From: Hymenobacter cyanobacteriorum
Lineage (GTDB): Bacteria > Bacteroidota > Bacteroidia > Cytophagales > Hymenobacteraceae
NCBI RefSeq assembly: GCF_022631375.1
Contig: NZ_JALBGC010000001.1
Span: 496,001 to 560,000, forward strand
Reading direction: 5' to 3'
DNA length: 64,000 nucleotides
Made by a program: the position numbers and the translations under genes. The notes below the pieces were generated by a model. That model had not been told where the DNA came from and searched no databases. It worked only from the letters and a program-made list of their open reading frames with translations. Positions 23,800 through 32,761 of the stretch are shown here, piece after piece; position 1 is the first letter of the stretch, and each line of letters opens with the position of its first letter.

Positions 23800-25248
23800 A
23801 TGTCTCTCAAACTCAACATTCGCCTGAGCGTGCTGCTGTTGCTGCTGCTGCTGCTGGGCCTGGGCGGCTACGCCTTTTTCACCATCCGCTACCTCGAAAA
23901 CGGGGCGCACGGCATCGAACAGGCCGATTTCGACACGGCCCGCCGCACGGTGCTGGGCTTTGCGGTGGCCGGCACGGCGCTGGGCATTGCCTTGATGGTG
24001 CGCCTGCCGCGCCTAGTCGTGCGCCCGCTGCGCCGCCTGCACGGCGACGTGGAGCGCGTGGCCGGCCCCGGCCCCGCCACCCGCGTGGCCGTGGGCCGGC
24101 GCGACGAAGTGGGCAGCATTGCCGCCACCGTGAACCGCGTGCTGAGCCAGGCCCAGGCCGAGCGCCGCCTCACACTGGCCGAGCTTTTCACCGAACGCAA
24201 CCGCATGGACAGCCTGGTGGGCAGCCTCGACGAGGGCCTGCTGCTGCTCGACGAGCAGCGTACCGTTGTGCTGGCCAACCCCGTGGCCTGCGACCTGCTG
24301 GGCCTGCCCCTGCCCGAGCTGCTGGGCAAATCGGCTGATAAAGTGGCGGCCACCAACGAGCTGCTGCGCGACCTGCTGGCCCCGCTCGACGCGCACAACC
24401 TGGCCGGCGATGCCGTGCCCGACCCCGTGTTCACGTTTCCGCACAAGGGCGAGAACCCGCACTACCAGCTCAGCATCAGCCCGATTGCGGGGCGCGACGC
24501 GGCGGGGCGCGAGGCGCCGGCGGGCTATATTTTCTGCCTGCGCAACGTGTCGGAGTTCAAGAAGCTCGACGAGATGAAATCGGCTTTTCTGGCCACAATT
24601 TCGCACGAGCTCAAAACGCCGCTGGCCAGCATTAAGCTCAGCCTGATGCTGTTGCAGCACGAGCGCACCTCCGACGCCGAGCGGCAGACCCTGGCGGCCG
24701 GCATTGGCGAGGAAACCCAGCGCCTGCTGCACATGGTGGGCCAGCTCATCGACGTGTCGCGGCTCGACGCGGGCGCGGGCATCAAGCTCGACGTGAAGCC
24801 GCTGCACCTGCCCGAAGTAGTGGGCTACGCCACCCGCACGGTGCTGCCGCAGCTGCGCGACAAGCAGCTGCAGCTCGATTTGCAATTGCCCGAAGGCCTG
24901 CCGCAGGTGCAGGGCGACGTGGAAAAAACCACCTGGGTGCTCATCAACCTGCTCTCGAACGCCATTCGCTACTCGCCGGCGGGCGCGCCGCTGGTGGTGC
25001 GGGCCGTGGCCTGGGGCGAAATGGTGCGCGTGAGCGTGGAAGACTGCGGCCCGGGCATTGCGCCGGAGTTTCACAAGCGCATTTTCCAGCGGTTTGCGGG
25101 CGTGCCGGGGCAGGTGGGCAAAGGCGGCAGCTCGGGCCTGGGCCTGAGCATTGCGCGCGAATTCATCGATGCGCAGGGCGGGCAGCTGTGGGTAGAAAGC
25201 CGGCCCGAATGCGGCAGCTGCTTCCTGTTTACACTGCCGCGGGGATAA
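23800..25248 (+). CDS. Two-TM sensor histidine kinase with HAMP and PAS domains
   Basis: 482 aa from ATG 23800 (MSLKLNIRLSVLLLLLLLLG), chosen because the basic n-region and TM1 follow directly. TM1 (about 9-27) and TM2 (about 50-68) enclose only about 20 periplasmic residues, so sensing is likely in the membrane or cytoplasm. HAMP (about 70-125), PAS (about 145-255), HisKA with H box FLATISHELKTPLASIKLSL and an HATPase with NAIRYS and GSSGLGLSIAREFIDAQGG follow. It lacks a receiver, so it needs a separate response regulator; the nearby NtrC-type protein is the obvious candidate. Confidence 0.93.
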   Translation: MSLKLNIRLSVLLLLLLLLGLGGYAFFTIRYLENGAHGIEQADFDTARRTVLGFAVAGTALGIALMVRLPRLVVRPLRRLHGDVERVAGPGPATRVAVGRRDEVGSIAATVNRVLSQAQAERRLTLAELFTERNRMDSLVGSLDEGLLLLDEQRTVVLANPVACDLLGLPLPELLGKSADKVAATNELLRDLLAPLDAHNLAGDAVPDPVFTFPHKGENPHYQLSISPIAGRDAAGREAPAGYIFCLRNVSEFKKLDEMKSAFLATISHELKTPLASIKLSLMLLQHERTSDAERQTLAAGIGEETQRLLHMVGQLIDVSRLDAGAGIKLDVKPLHLPEVVGYATRTVLPQLRDKQLQLDLQLPEGLPQVQGDVEKTTWVLINLLSNAIRYSPAGAPLVVRAVAWGEMVRVSVEDCGPGIAPEFHKRIFQRFAGVPGQVGKGGSSGLGLSIAREFIDAQGGQLWVESRPECGSCFLFTLPRG

Positions 25249-25252
25249 GGTG

Positions 25253-25340
25253 GAGTTAAAAGTTGAAAGTTGAAAGTGATAAGGTGAGGATGAGGGTCAA
25301 CTCTTAACTTTTAACTCTTAACTGATTTTAACTCTTAACT
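25253..25340. repeat. Family D inverted repeat (TTAAC type) after the HAMP kinase
   Basis: The left arm GAGTTAAAAGTTGAAAGTTG (from 25253) pairs with several copies of CAACTCTTAACTTTTAAC in 25298-25340. It begins four bases after the kinase stop and ends before the next gene. The same words recur at 54211-54294, where they enclose a clear terminator. Confidence 0.72.
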
Positions 25341-25431
25341 GAAGCATTACCGGTTGTTTGTGGCCCGGCTGCGTACTGTTGAGCATAACGGCGGCCGTTG
25401 GCCGCCGCTTTCCTTAGCCGAGTTCCGCTTT

Positions 25432-26160
25432 ATGACTGCCCCCGCTCCTACTTTCACCGTCGAACGCCTCACCTTCGCCACCCACACCGAGCTGCCCCGC
25501 TCCTGGCAGGTAGCCGATTACCGCGCCCTGCTCACCCAGCTGAACTTTGACAACCCCGACGCCCTGCCCGAGGCCGAGCTGAAGGAAATGGCCCAAATGG
25601 CCCTCACCGACCTGGAGCCGCGCGAGGCGGCCGTAGCCGTGCTCACCTACCTCTTCCCCGAAGAATTGACGGCCGGCCAGATTGAAAACCTCGCCCACCA
25701 GATTCTGACCGAGCGCCTGTGGGAAGAAAACCCCGAGCTGCCGCTGCACCGCGGCTTCTACCAGGCCACGCAGCTGCTGCACGAAGCTTTCAATGGCACG
25801 TTTCCGAGCGTGAAGGCTGTCGAGTTTCAGGTGAAATGCACGGCGGAAAATGCGGCTGATTTGGCAGTTTTTGGCACTGATGCGGGCGACCGCGCCACGG
25901 CTGCCGCGCCGCTGCTGCGCCTGCTGGCGGTGGGCCTGCCCGACAATGCGCTGCTCAACCGGCTGTATTCGGACCACCTGGCCGGCGATAAATTCGCCGA
26001 GGCCGCGTCCATCATCTGGGAGCTGCGCGCGGTTGAAAAGACGGCCGAATCCATCACCTTCGACGTGGTGAGCTCGGCTTACTGGCTTGAGGATTTCAAG
26101 TACGCCGACACCTACCCCGCGCCCACGCACGCCGACGCAGCCAGTGAAGCAGCCGAGTAG
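25432..26160 (+). CDS. Conserved hypothetical protein, soluble
   Basis: 242 aa from ATG 25432 (MTAPAPTFTVERLTFATHTE); the 26 codons upstream are GC-rich and contain the TTTATG context typical of a start here, so the later ATG is preferred. No signal peptide or TM. It is acidic and mostly helical, with LPRSWQVADYRALLTQLNFD near the N-terminus and PTHADAASEAAE at the end. I do not recognise a family. It is followed by a 181-bp gap before the AsmA-like gene that shows no gene. Confidence 0.7.
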   Translation: MTAPAPTFTVERLTFATHTELPRSWQVADYRALLTQLNFDNPDALPEAELKEMAQMALTDLEPREAAVAVLTYLFPEELTAGQIENLAHQILTERLWEENPELPLHRGFYQATQLLHEAFNGTFPSVKAVEFQVKCTAENAADLAVFGTDAGDRATAAAPLLRLLAVGLPDNALLNRLYSDHLAGDKFAEAASIIWELRAVEKTAESITFDVVSSAYWLEDFKYADTYPAPTHADAASEAAE

Positions 26161-26341
26161 CCGAATACGCTCCACCAGTTCGCGCTACTTGCTGCAACGG
26201 CTCGCCGTTAAAAGCTTCTCACAGATTCGTGGCCACTGACCAGGGCGCAGCTCGACGGTAAACGATTGTTTTACGTATGGGGGCTACCTTGGGCACTGCC
26301 CCGGTTCGGCCGGGGCGAGTCCGCCAACCCCGGTTCTGCTC

Positions 26342-29300
26342 ATGAAACGTTTTTCCCTGCGACGAATTCTGGCCTGGGCAGCAGCGCTGCTGCTGTTGCT
26401 GGTGTTGGGCGCGGGCGTGGTGGTGTGGCAGCTGGGCGAGGGCTTTGCCCGGCGGCTGGTGGCGCGCAAGGTGCGCACGGCCCTCACCAAAAACTCGGAG
26501 CTGGTGCTGGCCCCGTTTCGGGTAGAAATGTCGCCCTGGCGCGACTTCCCGCATCTCACGGCTTCTATTCAACACATTGCGCTCACCGATACGTCGTTTC
26601 GGCAGCGCGTGCCGGTGCTGCAGGTGGGCCGGGCCGATTTGCGGCTGGAGCTGCTCAGCCTTTGGCGCGGGCAGGTGCAGGTGACCCGGGCCGTTGTTAC
26701 CAACGTGGATTTTCGGGAACGGGTCGACTCGCTGGGCCATGCCTGGGGGCTGCGCGGCAAGCGCCCCAAGGGCGAAGGCAAAAACCCCACGCTCAACCTG
26801 AAGCTGGACGATTTGGAGGTAAACAACTTCCATTTCAGCACCAAAAACGACTTTTTGCGCAGCGCCTTTGGCGTGGCAGTGCGGCAGGCAAAATTGAAAG
26901 CGCAGCTGCGAAGCGGCGTGCTGCGCGTGGCCGGCGAGCTGCAGGGCGAGCTAAGCTACCTGCGCACCCGGGCTGGCACGCTGTTCGAGCGCGAGCCGGT
27001 GGGCGCGCGGGTGCACTACCGCTACTCGTTTGCCGACCGCCAGGGCCTGCTCTACCGCACCCGCGCCACGCTGAACGGTGACAGCGTGCGCGTGAGCGGC
27101 ACCCACACCCTCGACCCCAAACACCCCGAGGGCACCATGATGAACCTGCGCTTCGTGGGCAATCAGCCGCTGGTGAAAGTGCTGATGGCGGCCCTGCCGC
27201 CGCGGTTCGAGTCGTACCTGGCCGGCACCACCAGCCCCAGCACGGCCCACGTGCACTACAATATTTCGGGCCTGAGCGGGCCGAAAATAGTGCCGCACAA
27301 CGTCCTCACCTTCGGGCTGCGCGGGGCCAGCCTACAGTGGCCCGAGCCGGCGCGCCGCATCAACCGCTGGGATTTGGTGGGCACCTACGACAACGGCCCC
27401 GGCCACAACCCCCGCACCACCATTCTCACCCTCAAACGTTGCCGCATCTACTCGGCCGCCGGGCAGCTCGACGTGGCCCTGAAGCTGCGCAACTTCCGCC
27501 GGCCCATTATCGATGGGCGGTTTCGGGGGCAGGCTACCCTGCCCGAGCTGGCGGCGCTGCTGCCCTCGGCCCAGTGGCAGGCCCGCAGCGGCGCGGCCGA
27601 CGTGGACGTGCAGGTGCGCGGCCAGCTGCCGCCGCGCCGGGGCCGGCCGGTCAGGGGCCCGCTGCCGCCGCCGCTGTCGTTGCGGGGCGTGCTCACGCTG
27701 CACCGGGCCTCGCTGCTGCTGCCCGCCCGCGGGGCCGATTTGAGCGACGTCAACGTGCGCATTGGCCTGCGCGACAGCGTGTGGCAGCTGAACAACGCCT
27801 CGGGCGTGCTCAATAAAATGCGCTTCCGGGCTTCGGCCACCACCCGCAACCTGCTGGGCTACCTCAACGGCCAGCACCCCACGGCGGCCATCGGCGGGCG
27901 GTTTGCGGTGGACGAGCTGCGCCTGCACGAGCTACGCGAATTGCTGAAGCCCCGCCCGCGCCTGGCCGCCACCGCCCTGCCCTTTGCCGGAGCCCAGGCC
28001 GCCGCCCGCCGCGAAGCCCGCGACCGCAGCCGCCGGGCCCGCGCGCCCCGCAACAAAGCCCGCCTGGCCGCCACTTTGGCCAGCGAGTTGATTCCGGCTG
28101 GCCTGCTGCTCGACGTGCAGCTGCAGTGCCAGCGCCTGCTGCTGGCCAGCGACACGCTTTCGGACCTAGCCGTGACCGTGCATCACGACGGCCACCAGGT
28201 GCAGCTCAGCAACCTGAACGGCCGCATGTGGGGCGGCCGGGTGCGCGGCAGCCTGCAATGGCCCACCGACTCGGCCAACCGCGTGGCCCCCGTGCAATAC
28301 CGCCTGGCGGTGCACTTCCCACGCCTCGACTACGAGCAGCTGATGGCCCGCCTGAACCGCCCCTTGATGCCTGCCGCCGCCACCCGCCGCCCGGCCGCCG
28401 CCCGCAAACCGGCCAGCGCCGGCCAGCCCGCCCTGCGCGACCTGCTGTTCGAAGCCAATGGCCGCCTCAACCTCGACATTGACCGGGTGGACCTGCCCGA
28501 GGGCGAAAACATGCGGAAAGTGAGCGTGCAGCTGGAAAAATACGGCGGGCTGGTGGCCATGCCCTACCTGCGCTTTCTCACGCCCGAGGGCGGCCACGGC
28601 GAGGCCTCGGGCTCGGCCCGGTTCCGGGGCCTGCGCCTGCGCCAGGCCGATACCGACGTGACCCTGCGCTACGCCACGCTCGACGTGCAACGCCTGCTCG
28701 GCATGATTGCCAGCCTCACCGCCGCCGCGCCCGACTCGGTGCCCACGGCCCGCACCCGGGCCCGCGCCGAGCGCAAAGCCGAGCGCAAGGCCGAGCGCGC
28801 CCAGCGCCCCGGCAATCCCTCGCTGCTGGCCAGCGGCGTGCTCACGGCTGTGCTGCGCGTGGAAGCCGACCAGGTAACCTACGGCCCGGTAAGCGGCAGC
28901 CGGTTCCGGCTGGTGTCGCACCTGCGCAACGGCGAGGCCCGTCTCGATAACTGCTCCGTGGATGCTTTGCAGGGCCATTTGAGCATCAGCGGCTATATGC
29001 GCAGCCCGGCCAACCGGGCCCACCACCCCACGCAGCTACAGGTGCGCCTGCAGGATATTCAGCTGCCCGCCCTGTTTGGCACCATGGCCGACATGGGCCT
29101 GGGCGTGCTCGGGGCCGATAACGTGCTGGGCTCGCTGCGCGGCGTGGCCGACCTGCGCACCGACCTGGGCCGCAGCTTTCTGCCTAGCCTGGGTAACACG
29201 GCCGGCTACCTCAAAACCGACATTCGCGGCCTGGAGCTGGTGAACGTGGAAGCTTTGGTGCAGGCCCTGAAAATCCTCAAGAGCGAGCGCACCAGCCACC

Positions 29301-29707
29301 TGTACTTCGAGCCGGTGCAGGGCGAATTTGTGCTGGGCGAAGGCCAGCTGCTCATCCCCGGGCTGCGCCTGAACAGCAACCTGAGCAACCTCGACGTGAG
29401 CGGGCACTACGGCCTGAGCGGGGCTACCAACCTCTACATCGGCCTGCAACCCATGAAGGCCCTGTTTGGCAACAATGAGAAGCGCATCGAGCGCATCCAG
29501 AACGGCGAGCCCATGACCAAAGCCGACGCCAAAGGCAAGGACAAGCTCACCTACGTGAGTTTGCGCCGCACCGCGCCCGGCGAGAAATTCCAGGTCCGCC
29601 TGTTTCAGCGCGATGAGCACCGCGATGCCCAGGCCCGCCTGCTGGAGCAGTACCGCAGCTACCTCCTCACCCAGCGGCTGGATACCACGGTGCGCATGGT
29701 GCGGTAG
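26342..29707 (+). CDS. AsmA-like envelope protein
   Basis: 1121 aa. A basic start and single TM (about 12-35, AWAAALLLLLVLGAGVVVWQ) anchor it in the inner membrane. The remainder is periplasmic, beta-rich and repetitive in AsmA/TamB style, with an early VEMSPWRDFPHLTASIQHIALTD segment typical of AsmA N-termini. A C-terminal region (about 930-1060, LRGVADLRTDLGRSFLPSLG) matches the AsmA_2 type. Arg/Ala/Lys-rich low-complexity linkers occur near 560-585 and 800-825. Such proteins are thought to bridge the envelope and move phospholipids. It has no operon partner here; its 3' side carries family A copy 3. Confidence 0.85.
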   Translation: MKRFSLRRILAWAAALLLLLVLGAGVVVWQLGEGFARRLVARKVRTALTKNSELVLAPFRVEMSPWRDFPHLTASIQHIALTDTSFRQRVPVLQVGRADLRLELLSLWRGQVQVTRAVVTNVDFRERVDSLGHAWGLRGKRPKGEGKNPTLNLKLDDLEVNNFHFSTKNDFLRSAFGVAVRQAKLKAQLRSGVLRVAGELQGELSYLRTRAGTLFEREPVGARVHYRYSFADRQGLLYRTRATLNGDSVRVSGTHTLDPKHPEGTMMNLRFVGNQPLVKVLMAALPPRFESYLAGTTSPSTAHVHYNISGLSGPKIVPHNVLTFGLRGASLQWPEPARRINRWDLVGTYDNGPGHNPRTTILTLKRCRIYSAAGQLDVALKLRNFRRPIIDGRFRGQATLPELAALLPSAQWQARSGAADVDVQVRGQLPPRRGRPVRGPLPPPLSLRGVLTLHRASLLLPARGADLSDVNVRIGLRDSVWQLNNASGVLNKMRFRASATTRNLLGYLNGQHPTAAIGGRFAVDELRLHELRELLKPRPRLAATALPFAGAQAAARREARDRSRRARAPRNKARLAATLASELIPAGLLLDVQLQCQRLLLASDTLSDLAVTVHHDGHQVQLSNLNGRMWGGRVRGSLQWPTDSANRVAPVQYRLAVHFPRLDYEQLMARLNRPLMPAAATRRPAAARKPASAGQPALRDLLFEANGRLNLDIDRVDLPEGENMRKVSVQLEKYGGLVAMPYLRFLTPEGGHGEASGSARFRGLRLRQADTDVTLRYATLDVQRLLGMIASLTAAAPDSVPTARTRARAERKAERKAERAQRPGNPSLLASGVLTAVLRVEADQVTYGPVSGSRFRLVSHLRNGEARLDNCSVDALQGHLSISGYMRSPANRAHHPTQLQVRLQDIQLPALFGTMADMGLGVLGADNVLGSLRGVADLRTDLGRSFLPSLGNTAGYLKTDIRGLELVNVEALVQALKILKSERTSHLYFEPVQGEFVLGEGQLLIPGLRLNSNLSNLDVSGHYGLSGATNLYIGLQPMKALFGNNEKRIERIQNGEPMTKADAKGKDKLTYVSLRRTAPGEKFQVRLFQRDEHRDAQARLLEQYRSYLLTQRLDTTVRMVR

Positions 29708-29742
29708 TTGGCGGGTTGGTGGGCTGGTGGGTTGGTGGATGA

Positions 29743-29853
29743 GAACGGTCATGCAGAGCGCAGCGAAGCATCTCGCTCGTGGCAGTAATCCAATTATTGA
29801 AAAGGATTAGTGATGGCATGCGAGATGCTTCGCTGCGCTCTGCATGACCGTTC
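29743..29853. repeat. Family A inverted repeat, copy 3
   Basis: The arms GAACGGTCATGCAGAGCGCA and TGCGCTCTGCATGACCGTTC, separated by a variable AT-richer loop, lie between the AsmA-like gene and the S15 hydrolase gene. An in-frame reading of the hydrolase from 29810 enters this element and is rejected. Confidence 0.88.
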
Positions 29854-29911
29854 TTTGCCTCCCTCCTTTCCTAACAATCCGCCAATCCCACTCACCCAAC
29901 AACCCTACATT

Positions 29912-31759
29912 ATGCCCCGCCCTTTCATCCTTGCCGCCGCGCTGGCCCTGGCGCTGCCCGTCGCCGCCCAGGCCCAGCCCCGCGCCCAGGATTCGGCCGC
30001 CGTCCGCCAGAATTACATCAAGCTCGACCGCCGCATTCGCATGCGCGATGGCGTGCAGCTCTACACCGTCATCTACGTGCCGCGCGATGCTTCGGCAGGC
30101 ACGTCTTACCCCATTCTGATGACGCGCACGCCGTACTCGGCCGGGCCGTATGGCGAAAACCACTACCGTGGCAACGGCCCGGGGCCGAGCAGGGAGCTGT
30201 CGGCCGAGAAGTACATTTTCGTATATCAGGACGTGCGCGGGCGCTATTTAAGCGAGGGCAAATTCGAGGAAATGACGCCGGCCCTACGCGGAATGAAAGC
30301 CATTGGCAATGCGCCACCGGCACACGACGAAAGCACCGACACCTTCGATACCATTGAGTGGCTGCTTCAACACGTGCCCAACAACAACGGCCGCGTGGGC
30401 ATGATGGGCATCAGCTACCCCGGTTTCTACGCCTCCGCCGCCCTGCCCAATGCGCACCCGGCGCTGAAAGCGGTGTCGCCGCAAGCGCCGGTGACGGATG
30501 AGTTTATCGGCGACGACGCCCGGCACAAAGGCGCCTTTTTCCTGCTCGACAACTTTGAGTTCACCAATTATTTCGACGCGCCCCGCCCCAAACCGGTGAC
30601 GAGCTACGAGCCGCTGTTCAAGTTCGAAACCAAGGACGCCTATAAATTCTTTCTGGAACTGGGGCCCACCAAAAACGCCAACAAGCCGCAGTATTTCAAT
30701 AACCGGGCGCGCATCTGGAACGAGTACCAGCAGCACGAGAACTACGACGCTTATTGGCAGGAGCGCAACATCCGCACCGCCCTCACGGACGTGAAGCCGG
30801 CTGTGCTGGTGGTGGGCGGCTGGTTCGATGCCGAGGATTTGTACGGCGCGCTGAACACCTACAAGGCCATCGAGAAGCAGAACCCCGGCGCCACCAACCG
30901 CCTCGTGATGGGCCCCTGGACCCACGGCGCTTGGGCCCGCGCCGATTGGAGCAAGTTTGGCCCGCTCAACTTCGGCTCGAACACGTCCGAATACTACCGC
31001 CAGACGCTGGAAACCCCATTTTTCAACTTCTACCTGAAAGACAAGGGCACCTTCAACCCCGCCGAGGCCACCGTCTTCAACACCGGCACCAACGAGTGGA
31101 AAACCTACCCGGCCTGGCCACCAAAAGCCACAGAGCAAATGCTGTATTTGCAGCCAGAGAAAGGCGTTGCATTCAAAGCGCCTATTGCCGCTAGCAAACC
31201 TACCGAATACGTCTCCGACCCGGCCAACCCGGTGCCGTACACCGACGGCGTCCGCGGCAGCCGCAACAACGAGTACGTGATGGAGGACCAGCGCTTTGCC
31301 AGCAAGCGCCCCGACGTGCTCACCTTCCGCGGCGAGCCGCTGGCCCAGGCTCTTACTGTGGCCGGCCCGCTCACGGCCGACTTGTGGGTGAGCACCTCCG
31401 GCACCGATGCCGATTTCATTGTGAAGGTCATCGACGAGCAGCCCGACGGCACCCAGCGCCTGGTGCGCGCCGAGGTGATGCGCGGCCGCTTCCGCAACAG
31501 CTTCTCGAAGCCCGAGGCTTTCAAGCCCAACCAGCCCACCGAAGTGAAATACGAGCTGCCCGATGTGCTGCACACCTTCGCCGCCGGCCACCGCCTCATG
31601 GTGCAGGTGCAAAGCACCTGGTTCCCGCTCGTGGACCGGAACCCGCAAACCTTCGTGCCCATTGCCACGGCCGACGCCAAAGATTTTCAGAAAGCCACTA
31701 TCAAGGTGTACCACGATTCCGGGCATCCATCGGCCGTACGGGTGACGGTGCTGCCATAG
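29912..31759 (+). CDS. CocE/NonD family (S15-like) hydrolase, secreted
   Basis: 615 aa from ATG 29912 (MPRPFILAAALALALPVAAQ), with a signal peptide ending near AQAQP. The alpha/beta-hydrolase domain has the nucleophile motif GMMGISYPGF (Ser), Asp in GGWFDAEDLYG and His in GPWTHGAW; a C-terminal jelly-roll domain (about 430-610) ends RVTVLP. The early MRDGVQLYTVIYVPRDA segment is typical of X-Pro dipeptidyl-peptidase/CocE enzymes, which cleave N-terminal peptides, esters or beta-lactam side chains. Periplasmic or exported. The specific substrate cannot be told from sequence. Confidence 0.93.
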   Translation: MPRPFILAAALALALPVAAQAQPRAQDSAAVRQNYIKLDRRIRMRDGVQLYTVIYVPRDASAGTSYPILMTRTPYSAGPYGENHYRGNGPGPSRELSAEKYIFVYQDVRGRYLSEGKFEEMTPALRGMKAIGNAPPAHDESTDTFDTIEWLLQHVPNNNGRVGMMGISYPGFYASAALPNAHPALKAVSPQAPVTDEFIGDDARHKGAFFLLDNFEFTNYFDAPRPKPVTSYEPLFKFETKDAYKFFLELGPTKNANKPQYFNNRARIWNEYQQHENYDAYWQERNIRTALTDVKPAVLVVGGWFDAEDLYGALNTYKAIEKQNPGATNRLVMGPWTHGAWARADWSKFGPLNFGSNTSEYYRQTLETPFFNFYLKDKGTFNPAEATVFNTGTNEWKTYPAWPPKATEQMLYLQPEKGVAFKAPIAASKPTEYVSDPANPVPYTDGVRGSRNNEYVMEDQRFASKRPDVLTFRGEPLAQALTVAGPLTADLWVSTSGTDADFIVKVIDEQPDGTQRLVRAEVMRGRFRNSFSKPEAFKPNQPTEVKYELPDVLHTFAAGHRLMVQVQSTWFPLVDRNPQTFVPIATADAKDFQKATIKVYHDSGHPSAVRVTVLP

Positions 31760-31782
31760 GGGCGGGTTAATTGATAACAATA

Positions 31783-31889
31783 GAACGTCATGCAGAGCGC
31801 AGCGAAGCATCTCGCGTGCCACCACTAACTCTGATTATTGAATTAGTGGTGGCACGCGAGATGCTTCGCTGCGCTCTGCATGACGGTTC
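31783..31889. repeat. Family A inverted repeat, copy 4
   Basis: Arms GAACGTCATGCAGAGCGCAG / CTGCGCTCTGCATGACGGTTC with an inner GTGCCACCACTAA / TTAGTGGTGGCAC stem. It separates the convergent S15 hydrolase and HAD genes and may serve as a bidirectional 3' hairpin. Confidence 0.88.
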
Positions 31890-31912
31890 TTTTCACTCCA
31901 GACATTCGGTAC

Positions 31913-32566
31913 TTATGCCACCAGCCCGCGCATGAATGCATCCGTGAAATCGGGTGCGAAGTGGCGCACGTTGGGGAGGTAGTCGAACTCCGCGACCTCG
32001 TGCGTGGTGGTGAGGACCACGGCATCCATGCCGGCGTTGCGGGCGGCTTCGGCCCCTTTGGGTACGTCTTCGAACACCAGGCATTCGGCGGGTGGCACGC
32101 CCAGTAGCTCGGCGCAGCGCAGAAACACTTCGGGGTGGGGCTTGCTCACGGTCACGTCGTCGGCGCTCACGATGGCCTGAAAGTAGTGCCGGATGTTGAG
32201 GTTATCGAGCACGAAATCGATGTTGAACGGAATGGCGGCCGAGCCGATGGCCATGCGAATGCCGCGCTGGTGGGCACTTTCGAGAAACTCAGGCAGGCCC
32301 GGCAGCAGCGCCAGCTGCGGCCGGAACTCCTGCTGGTAGCGCCGCTCCTTCTCCATGCCCAACCGGTCCATCTCCTCGCCGCTGAAGCGGTCGGGGCCGA
32401 AGAGGCGCACGAGCACCTCGCGGTTTTTGCCGTACATCTGGGGTTTCACCTCGTCCCAGCTGAAGCTGCCGCCCAGGTCTTCGTTGAACAGCCGCTGCCA
32501 GGCGCGGGTGTGGTATTCCATGTCGTGCACCATCGTGCCGTTGAGGTCGAAGAGGAAGGCTTGCAT
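31913..32566 (-). CDS. HAD-family protein, beta-phosphoglucomutase-like, with DxN motif
   Basis: 217 aa HAD hydrolase with a beta-PGM-type helical cap. Motif I is FDLNGTMVHD, so nucleophile D7 is kept but the usual second Asp (general acid/base, +2) is Asn9. Motif II is GSAAIP, and the SKPHPEVF Lys and VFEDVPKG acidic pair are normal. The cap is DMEYHTRAWQRLF onward. The Asn for Asp change would be expected to impair classical phosphomutase or phosphatase chemistry, but the DxNGT form may be a genuine subfamily. It converges on the S15 hydrolase gene and has no sugar-phosphate partner next to it. Confidence 0.88.
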   Translation of the reverse strand: MQAFLFDLNGTMVHDMEYHTRAWQRLFNEDLGGSFSWDEVKPQMYGKNREVLVRLFGPDRFSGEEMDRLGMEKERRYQQEFRPQLALLPGLPEFLESAHQRGIRMAIGSAAIPFNIDFVLDNLNIRHYFQAIVSADDVTVSKPHPEVFLRCAELLGVPPAECLVFEDVPKGAEAARNAGMDAVVLTTTHEVAEFDYLPNVRHFAPDFTDAFMRGLVA

Positions 32567-32570
32567 TAGG

Positions 32571-32760
32571 ATTTGGGGACTTGGGGACTTGGGTTCTTAA
32601 GGACTTGGTTGGGGCAAAGGAACGTCATGCAGAGCGCAGCGAAGCATCTCGCGTGCGCAATGCAATCCAATCGCCTGGATTAGTGGTGGCACGCGAGATG
32701 CTTCGCTGCGCTCTGCATGACGGACGCCTTTTTCCAAGTTCCCAAGTCCCCAAGTCCCCT
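32571..32760. repeat. Family A inverted repeat copy 5, nested in a second inverted repeat
   Basis: The core (32620-32723) has family A arms with GCGTGC / GCACGC stems. Outer arms GGGGACTTGGGGACTTGGG (from 32575) and CCCAAGTCCCCAAGTCCCC (ending 32759) form a larger hairpin around it. The whole block fills the gap between the PAS kinase and the HAD gene, both leftward. Confidence 0.82.
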
Positions 32761-32761
32761 C

